Shown in pieces: positions 56,113 through 64,000 of a stretch of DNA of 64,000 nt. The stretch is from the NCBI GenBank assembly GCA_928212115.1, contig CAKMRJ010005634.1, positions 257,844,656 through 257,908,655 on the forward strand. Reading direction: 5' to 3'. A model generated the notes under the pieces. That model made no database searches. It was not told the origin of the DNA and worked only from the letters and a program-made list of their open reading frames with translations. Both the position numbers and the translations under genes were made by a program. This DNA is from Lactuca virosa (Eukaryota; Streptophyta; Magnoliopsida; Asterales; Asteraceae). Position 1 is the first letter of the stretch, and every line of letters begins with the position of its first letter.

Positions 56113-57306
56113 TGATGTTAAAGTTTTAAATCTTTTGCATATATTGATAATATCTTGAAAGAGATCAAGATACGAGATTCTTTTGGAGGACTCTTGTCAT
56201 TGCCGCATGGCACCATTTTGAGTCAGCCTCAAAATTGTCTAGCACATAGGTTTGAGCTATAATAAATGATTTATAGTCTATTTGCTTTGACAAATGAATC
56301 CATCATTTATGTTGTACTATACACAAGACCATGTATATGATCATGTATAAGATACTAATCGGATACATAGGTACGTCACTTGATGAATATGAGAACATTC
56401 TAAGTATTTAAGAAGAACGTACACGAGTTAATCAGTTTAAAAGAAAATATTTATGTAAAGAGATACACAAGATGCTAACTTCAAAACTGATAGATATAAT
56501 TATGAGTAATAATTGGATTAAGACTTCATTATGGAATGAAGAGTAAGTCTTGTTGGAATGAGGTCCATGCAAAAAAAAAAAAAAAGACAGTCTACTAAAA
56601 AATATGAATGCAGTGCTACTTCAGAAGTTATAATCAAATATGATTGGGTAAATAAGGTTATTAAAAAAACTATGTTGAGTCCTACCATTCAAGGATCGCA
56701 TAGAAAGCTTTTGTGAGTTCAAGAGTATATATAATCAACCTAATACACTCTAAATCACATTAGAACACCAATCATATTCTCCAAGATATTTAATTATACA
56801 TAAAATAAAGTCAAATATGGATATGATAGTATTCGTAGAATTCACACAAATTAAATTTAGGCAGACTCATTAATAATTTCCTTCTTTTAAGCTAAGTAGA
56901 ATGGTGACACTTCAACTGTAGGACTTCATTATGCTGGAAATAGGATTTTGTTTTGAATTTAGTATTTGGATATTGAAACATTAAGACAATAATTATTATA
57001 TTGTTTTGATATATTGGGATATGATCATTACATAAATACTTGTTGTGTTTTATATTAACACGTTTAACCCATGAATAATCCTATTATTTTAAATGTTCAT
57101 AGTCACTTATAAATATGAAAGAAATTATGAAGTAAGACTAATATGAGTTGGATTGGTTAACCCAATAGATGAACGTAGGCAAGTCGTTGTAACCAATATT
57201 CATAGGTACTTTTCAAAGAGCTGGTGCTGAACAGACCCGCATCAAGATCAACTCAAAGGTCGTAGTTATGAGTGATACTTGATTAAAAGGTACTATCACT
57301 GTATCC
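56113..57306. other. Spacer with no confident gene
   Basis: AT-rich. 56586-56720 reads weakly like a decayed copia RNase H end (CSATSE on plus), and 56930-57010 has copia LTR-like flavour (GGAAATAGG after a purine run), but stops are frequent and I would not call it. A 15-base A run lies at 56571-56585. Confidence 0.4.
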
Positions 57307-60235
57307 TTAATACATGGGATGCATAATGGGCTTAACCCATCTGAATTCATCAATTTGAAGTTCTTCCACTCTTTTACAAAACTCCAGAGAGATCAGCACA
57401 TGATATCCTCTTTCCAGTTCAAAATGACTGAGTCCTTCAATGCTAAGACGAAATAAGTGTTCATTGGGATCAACAGGAAGATCATCCGTATGTTGAAAGA
57501 ACATGTGATTTTGACTATCAAGACAGAAAATTCCATGCTCTGGTTCTTGAATGAACATGTAGTGAACAGGTTCAACACCTACTGGAAGTTCCTTGTTGAT
57601 GTACCGAATGCCATAAGGAAGAAAAAACTTAGAATTCTTGGATTGTATGGGGGTGCATGTTCTTATAAAGGTGGATGGTCTAGAGGGGCCAGCTGATGGC
57701 ACAAGATTCAGCTTCTTGACTTTGTTGAGTAGCTTTTGAATTGCCAACTTCATCACCTGAGCATGAATACATTTGTGTTTGTCGATAATTTCTTGAATCT
57801 GTATCCGCTCTTTGTAATCAAATTTAACTAGCTCACGAGCGAATACAACATCATTATACTCATATTCAGTCTTCTTCCTGACCAAGTGAAGCTTTAGAGA
57901 CTCCTTCCTTGGTTTGGTGCATCTCACCCTGATAATGGGATCAGGTTTTGTTCTTTGAGTCAGAACATCTCCAAACTTCTTTCGGTTGATCCTATCATCC
58001 AACTCTGTAACCCTGCGTTGTTTCTCCACACTAATGTTAAAGAGTTGAATTTTATTGACTTGATCATTAGTGCTTTGAACATCAACACTTTCATTAGCGG
58101 AAGAAAGATATTGAGCAAGTTTGGCAGACAAACGTTCTCCTTTTTCTGGATTCTTTTCTTTCTCGAATAGCAACACTATTCTCTATCATGATTTCTCTCA
58201 CTTAATCAACAGTTATGCCCCATACTCCAGCTAGAACATTCAAATAAAAAATGAACTTACTTTTCTTGGAAGGAGGAGGTGTTGAAGGAGCACCAGTAAC
58301 AAAAGAACTTCCAGCTTCAGCGCCATGACCTCCCCCTGAGAATGAAGCCTTCCTCTTTTGAGTATTGAGTTGATCATTATCATACTCAATGTCACTATTA
58401 GTTCCTTGAGGAATCTCCCCCTTCAAAGTATGAATTAGGGTTGACAACATTCAAAGGAACAACATGAACATCAGCTGGTGGCATGAATCCTAGATCAAGA
58501 AACCCTCCATAGTCATCGGTTTCTGATTGATCACCAATGCCTGGAATGGGCTAATCATTAGTTGTTGCATCAACGTCTGGGATGTCAGCAACAATAATTT
58601 CCTTTTGAAAATCAACTTCGACCCTTCTAGCTTCAGCCATCTCAGGTTGAGATGGAGTTGGTGCAATCACCACCATTTTCATTTGATGAGCAGACCTCTC
58701 TTGACTATTCTCTCCCTTTTTGGTAACATCGGATTAGGGAGGAGAACTAGATGGCAGAGGAAGATTTGTAGATGGTGGAGGTAGACTTGATGATGAGGGT
58801 GGAGGTGGATTTGATGATGGTGGTGGAGGAGGAGGATTTTCACCTGAAGAATTTTTAGGGTGTCATCAATAACCATACCATAAGTATCATCATCACCCAA
58901 AGCCATAAATCTCTTCATATCAGTCACATCCTGTTCAAATTTAGACAATCTTTCTCCCAATGATTTATTTATTTTCAATAGTAGAGAAAGCTGGGAGAGT
59001 ACAGATGTTTCAAAGTTGGAGCTTGATTCCCCCTGATAAACAGTAGCAGTCTAAATAGGTGTTGGCATAGGAGGAACATTCTCTGCTTGAGGAGAATGAA
59101 ATGTTGGTCTTTAAGAGATCTCACCTTGGATCAGAGGCTCAGTAGTTACCACTAGAGGTGAAGTTGATCCATGTTTCACAACATAATATGCAGAGGGAGT
59201 TGATGAAGAAGTGGATAAGAATTGAATGTGCTTGTTCATCCTTGGAGGAGAGTTCATTCCCTGAACAAAGTCTTCTATGTTGGTGACAGGCTCATCTACT
59301 TCAATGTCAACGTCTTCTTCATCATTATAAGTGATTTCCTCATCATCATCCTCATCATCCTCTTCTTCAGAGTCAGGGGATTCAACCATATATGGTTTGT
59401 CAATCCATTTTTGCATCCTTACAGTAATATGAAATCATCTTCAGTAGGAGCAGTATTGATGATTTTTGAAGAGAGCGCATGAATGGGAATGGAGATCCCA
59501 TGATATTTAGAATTGCCTTCATCACGAGCCAAGATTAATCCAAGCCAACGGGGATAGGGAACATACACTGGCTTCTTGTTCCCAGTGATGCAATCAATCA
59601 CCTGATCAAGAAAAAGTTGAGCAAAATCCAGTCTTTTGTTATACATAGTTGGAAACAAAATCCTTTTCTCAAAGAGATTCAGTTAATCCAATTTCCAAGT
59701 CTTGTGTCCAAGGAACTTGCCAATAACCCCTGTTAAGTACTTCTATCCTACACCAAAACACCAACGAAGAGTGTATTTGAATGGATCACTAGTGGTGTCT
59801 TAAAGATTAAAATTATACCCTAACCTTGCATGAACGAACTTGTACTTTTCTTCCGAGGGAGTTTTAGAGTAATTTTTTAATCGAGGAAGATGAAGAGCAG
59901 TTCGAAAATATTCCACATCAATAGTAACTTTATATTGACCATCTGTAATGGTGTCAGTAATGGTTTGAGCATAAAAATCAACAAAACATGAATAGTAGAA
60001 CTCACATACGTGTTTAGGGTAGAATGGATTTGGGAAGTCGCATAAAGCATATCGAAGAGGGTAGCTTTTAACATAATCAACAAAATCTTCAATTCCTGAG
60101 TTAGCGAACTGCTTTGGGATTTCATCAGAGAACGCCACATTGTTTGCTTGAATAACGATGGAAGAAGCAGGGGGATGAGGACCTTTGACAAAATCAACAT
60201 TAGGGGCAAAATCGTAGAGAGGCTTTGACATGGTG
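57307..60235 (-). pseudogene. Unrecognised multi-segment protein gene, probably element-borne
   Basis: Minus strand. ATG 60231 begins MSKPLYDFAPNVDFVKGPHP. The N-terminal domain (PFYPKHVCEFYYSCFVDFYA, VTIDVEYFRTALHLPRL) is reminiscent of putative plant transposon protein domains. The same frame goes on through stops at 59800-59802, about 59740 and about 59685 to 59419 (FAQLFLDQVIDCITGNKKPV, YVPYPRWLGLILARDEGNS). A frame change then leads to a very acidic stretch (SPDSEEEDDEDDDEEITYND), a coiled-coil-like piece (58978-58870, GERLSKFEQDVTDMKRFM), a basic/NLS-like piece (PPPSKKSK) ending at a GTAAGT donor at 58260, and a long C-terminal ORF (58182-57307, 290 codons; FDYKERIQIQEIIDKHKCIH, HFELERGYHVLISLEFCKRV). 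I cannot name a function. Confidence 0.55.
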
Positions 60236-61880
60236 AGAGCTTTGAGGAAGATGAAGGTTGAGAGAGCTTTTTCTGAGAGAGAAAGCCAATTGCTTGAATA
60301 GCTTGTAAAAGTGACCTAGGACAGAGAATTCCCAATTTATATCAAAAAGTTTCTTCCCTTTTACGTAATCATGATTGAAGAGATATGCTCTGTAAAAATC
60401 TCGTATCTCAAGATATTTATAGACCTTTTAATCGTCATCTAAAAAGTTACCATTGAGATAAGGAAAAATCATCAGTGAGATATAGCATCAACGATAATGG
60501 TCATCAACAGAAGCATTCAACTTATCAAAATTGCAGCTTGTAAATCAGTAAATTTTTTATGTCTCCTAATAGTGTGGCCTTAAACTACCATTCACTGACA
60601 TAGTATTGCAAGATCTTATCAGCATGTGGTTTTATATGCTGACTCATTAATCACTTTTATCAGAAGAACAGGGCAAGAGTGGTATAATGCGTGTAATACA
60701 TTCTGGTATGAAATATATCCATCGGCAAAGAGTGTCAAAGTTTTATCAATGTATGGCTAATACAATGAGTCATTAACTTCTTAATAGAATAATTGTTGGG
60801 AAAGAATGGGTAGGTGAATGTAATACATCACAGACAATGATATACCCATCGACAAAGAATTTTCGAATTCTCATCAGCATGAGGTTTCATACGTTGAACC
60901 ATAAAATTCTAAAGAACAATATATGGAGAGAATGGATTGATGCGTGTTATAAGCTGTGGTGTTTTAGCTTAACCATCGACAAAGATTTTTCAAAATTTCA
61001 TCATCATATGGTACAATACGTTGAATAATTAGGCTTTAAAGAAGAAAGTAAGGAGAGAAAGGATTGCTTCAGGCATACTGAGTTGGAATTAGCATGAATC
61101 ATCAACAGTAATAACCCATCAGCAAGAAATGGTTCAATCCTTGCGTCATAGAGTTAGTTGCAGCCTAGAATCAAAGATTCACCGTCAATTCATTATGGTA
61201 CCATGTCATACCTCAGACTAGGAGGTCAGGGACATAAATAACCCTTTGTCATTTGAGGACCAGACAAGTAACTCTTACGCTGATGACTATGCAATTAGGG
61301 TAAGCCATTGGGTTATGCTCAATGTTTCAACAGAACATGAGACTTGATGCATACGACAAACATGCTTCCTGGGACGATGATTTGTCAAAAGTTACATATG
61401 TGGCTTATGAATCGCCACCGTCAAATCCTTCTTTTTTAAATGGTACAAGATAATAATATACAAAATATAAGAATACAAATAAAAGAGTTAGTCAAACAAG
61501 GAAATATTCTAAAATCGACATTTTTGCAGCATTTTTAGAAGAATGATAAAGACTCGATCCATCAAATCTTTTGAATTGAATGGCCATAAATGAACATCCA
61601 TTTTCCAAGATATCTACTCCTCGATACTGTCTATAAAAGAGAGCAAACAAGATCAACCACATCGAGAATGACTTTAATCGTTGAGGTTTTGCAGATTGAT
61701 TCCAAGCTTCATGTTCACCAAAAATAAAGAATATGAATCGGTATTTGTAACCAATGAGTTAAGAGGATCCAATCTTTGTAACCTTCGAGTTATGAGAGTA
61801 ACCAAGACAAGACTCGAAGGTTCCATTTGTTGTGATCCTTGAAGGAAGAAAAGGTGGGACCACTGTCTTGTTGAAGATAT
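60236..61880. other. Upstream spacer with diverged about 120-base tandem repeats
   Basis: 60595-61100 holds about four units of 115-130 bases sharing CATCGACAAAGA, TTTTATCAGCATGTGG-like, ATACGTTGAA-like, AGAGAATGGATTG and TGCGTGTAATAC motifs. The rest (61101-61880) has no gene I can support. Confidence 0.65.
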
Positions 61881-62210
61881 TGGGTTATGAGCAAAACAAC
61901 ATTCCTATGGTGTTCATGCAAACCCTAATGCTTGGATCTAGTTTTTCTAATTGTACATGCAATATTTGTCCATGACTTGCAAACCCTAATCTAGCATACA
62001 AAAAAAACTAAATCAACATAAATAAACTAGTAAGAATGTTACCTTTGATTGTTGCTTGAAGATATTGAGCTTTTGAGAACCTTAGCACCTCAAATGTTGT
62101 GCCTCTAATAGATCAAAAACACCAAAGAAAATTGGAGAATCTTGGAGAGAGAGGAATGGAGGCTCAAAATCGGCTGGAACTCTTCTAGGGTTTCAAGTGG
62201 CTTTGACTTA
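61881..62210 (-). repeat. Copia G-type LTR fragment
   Basis: TGGGTTATGAGCAAAACAAC, CCTATGGTGTTCATGCAAAC, CCCTAATGCTTGGATCTAG and AAAATCGGCTGG are collinear with the first 330 bases of the G LTR at 27877-28200. It stops where an unrelated LTR begins. Confidence 0.75.
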
Positions 62211-62754
62211 TATGCTTCTACTATTTACTCATCAAATCATCGAGTCAGAACTTTGACTTATATGCTTCTACTATTTACTCATCAAATCGTACACAACAAT
62301 ACGTTTTATAACATCAAGTTACTGATTCGTTTACGCATTATCAATGCACAACCGACTCGTAAACAACAACTCATATATCTAGGTTTAAAGACTTATATGA
62401 TATTATCATCTCACAATCACTCGTCATTAATTCCATGAAGTGATTCATGTGAGTGCGGGTTCAATTTAATACTCAAATCATATTTCATAAGCACTCATGA
62501 ATGTTACAACAAACTTTTGCTATGTCTAAACGCTTAGACAGTCTACAAGCCAATTCATGACAATCTTCTTTCATGCTTACTTCCAACATATTACATATGA
62601 TCGACTGTGGATAGTTTAAATAATCTTATTATTTAGGAAGTCAAAACATGCAAAATGAAACAATAGTAAATAATCAACATAAGATAGTAACATTAATTAT
62701 AAATAAAACACCTTTATTTAATCATCAAATGTTAATTACAATTTATCTATTACA
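62211..62754 (-). repeat. Probable 3' LTR of the copia element at 62770-63304, truncated
   Basis: Lies directly behind the RNase H stop. The plus-strand right end ATTTATCTATTACA would be the LTR start (TGTAATAG on minus). At its left edge a 38-base segment (TTTGACTTATATGCTTCTAC, TATTTACTCATCAAATC) occurs twice, at about 62212 and 62251. Confidence 0.5.
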
Positions 62755-62769
62755 AGTTTCTAACGCTAT

Positions 62770-63304
62770 CTAATTACTAAAACAAATATCGTCCTTCAGC
62801 CCTATGCTCCTAGCGTGCTGCAAGTACTTAACCCTACTCAGTCCCTTCGTAAGGGGATCTGCTGGGTTATCATCTGATGATACCCTCTTCACTACGAGGA
62901 GTCCCTCTTCTAGCCGATGTCTAATAAAATGATATTTCCTGTCGATATGCCTGGATCTACCATGATCCCTCGGTTCCTTGATTAAGGCAACCGCACCTTC
63001 GTTATCGCAGAAAATCTCCATCGCCTCCTTTGACGCTTCGCTCGCTGATATGTACTCTGGTTCGCACGTTGAATCATCCACGGTCTCCTGCTTGGAGCTT
63101 TTCCAAGTCACTGCTCCTCCATTAAGAGTAAAGACCCAGCCCGACTGCGAGCGGAAATTATCCCGATCAGTCTGAAAACTAGCATCACTATGCCCTCACA
63201 CTCTCAAGTCATCACTCCCACCGAGGATAAGAAACCATTCCTTAGTCCTCCGAAGGTACTTAAGAATATTCTTTACTACGATCCAATGTGCTCTACCAGG
63301 ATTC
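62770..63304 (-). pseudogene. Copia RNase H C-terminal end, truncated by a gypsy LTR
   Basis: Minus-strand frames from 63304 down to the stop at 62770: HWIVVKNILKYLRRTKEWFL (the link between RT and RNase H), SQSGWVFTLNGGAVTWKSSK, DSTCEPEYISASEASKEAME, IFCDNEGAVALIKEPRDHGR, HIDRKYHFIRHRLEEGLLVV, DNPADPLTKGL. The catalytic acidic residues in the DSTCEPEY and CDN boxes are seen. It would degrade the RNA strand during reverse transcription. RT and everything before it are cut off by the LTR at 63305. Confidence 0.87.
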
Positions 63305-64000
63305 TGTCACACCCCCAAACCGGAACGGCGGAAACGTTCAGGGGCGGAGCACGTCATGTCAAGTATCACAACACATGCATTATAGTAATCAAAGTACATC
63401 AACCATTGCTTTAATAATGTATAAGTTTTTACATAAGTGTTCAAATACAAGATGTTCAACATCAAAAGTAAATATAGTAAAAGACAAAAGACGCAACGGT
63501 ACTAGGCTGTCTTCTCAAAAGCTCTGGAAGTGTACCTGTCTACTGGATTCCTGAGAATACAAGTTACTTTGAAAGAGAGGATCAGCATTTAAGCTGGTGA
63601 GTTCATAAGCATATTTATAACTCAAATCCGTTTTCTCGTTATTTGATAAAGTAAACATGTTTTTACTAGAAAATCCTATATTTTTTGATGTATTATATTT
63701 CAAATCCGTTTTCTCATTAATTGATAAAGTAAACACATTTTTCCCAGAAAATCTTATATTTTCTGATGTATTATATCTCAAATCTGTTTTCTCGTTAATT
63801 GATAAGGTAAACACGTTTTTCCCAAAAAATCCTATATTTTATGATGTATTATACGATAAGCAAAAGGGTGAAAGTTTCTGGTTCTTAAGTGGTATATAGT
63901 ATTATAGTTTACATAAAACCATAAAGAAAAGGCGTTTTCCAATACGAAAATAGTATTTCCGTATTTAAACTGGTAAAATACTGTATTATAGTTTTATAAA
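63305..64000 (-). repeat. Gypsy LTR of type A, start only
   Basis: Begins TGTCACACCCCCAAACCGGA, the inverse of the LTR end of A, B and D, and goes on with GTGAGTTCATAAGCAT as in A at about 21831. No primer-site sequence lies to the left, so the internal region (if any) is to the right, outside the window; it may also be a solo LTR. It interrupts the copia RNase H. Confidence 0.82.
63617..63853. repeat. 78-base tandem repeat, three copies
   Basis: Units share CAAATCCGTTTTCTCGTTA, TTGATAAAGTAAACA, GAAAATCCTATATTTT and GATGTATTATAT. The length is a multiple of three, which gives a false repeated ORF on the minus strand. Element B has a different-unit repeat at the equivalent LTR place. Confidence 0.92.

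Noticed and set aside
56586..56720. Copia RNase H remnant on the plus strand
   Set aside because: Only a short CSATSE-like match with many nearby stops; not enough to annotate.
63515..63814. 99-codon ORF with a repeated 26-residue unit
   Set aside because: It comes from a 78-base tandem repeat in an LTR; the period is a multiple of three so the frame stays open without selection.

Overview
This window looks like repeat-dense intergenic DNA from a dicot nuclear genome. The evidence is long chromovirus-type Ty3/gypsy elements primed by initiator tRNA-Met, Ty1/copia elements, Mutator-like (MULE) transposons with GT-AG introns, foldback/MITE elements and long (TA)n arrays. The style of the gypsy and copia proteins reminds me of Asteraceae (lettuce-like), but that is recollection and not a search result. 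I see no confident host gene, rRNA, tRNA or CRISPR. Almost every coding stretch belongs to a mobile element and most are broken.

Layout. 1-33033 is one nested stack. The oldest layer is MULE-1 (28648-33033), with a broken transposase and a small, apparently intact GRF zinc-finger gene on the opposite strand. Copia element G (24435-28647, minus) sits in its N-terminal coding region. G is cut by minus-strand gypsy element A (before 1 to 24434). A is interrupted twice: in the integrase by gypsy element B (2082-12757, plus, TSD TTCGT) and in the gag zinc-knuckle region by element C (14982-19151, plus, TSD GTTTT). C is a non-autonomous LTR element. 33040-37766 is a cluster of foldback/MITE elements, (TA)n arrays and one solo LTR. 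37767-46086 is gypsy element D, with near-identical LTRs and an open gag but no pol. 46087-50000 is MULE-2 (minus, broken). 51466-56012 is element F, a second member of the C family, inserted in a foldback relative and itself carrying a MITE. 57307-60235 is a decayed, unrecognised multi-segment protein gene (minus). 60236-64000 holds diverged tandem repeats, two copia LTR pieces, a copia RNase H tail and the start of another A-type gypsy LTR.

Most notable signals. (1) An RNA-like structure of about 170 nt recurs in the leader of B and in the LTRs, leader (twice) and post-gag region of D. All copies share a constant core, while the flanking stems differ in sequence yet stay complementary, which is the pattern of compensatory change. 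(2) A second LTR block, built around TATAGATCTATA with a following GACA hairpin, is kept across three otherwise diverged LTR types. (3) The C/F family carries its own lysine-rich protein and a conserved 3' block, and has no reverse transcriptase. (4) A GRF gene lies antisense in MULE-1. (5) D is a gag-only element that looks recent.
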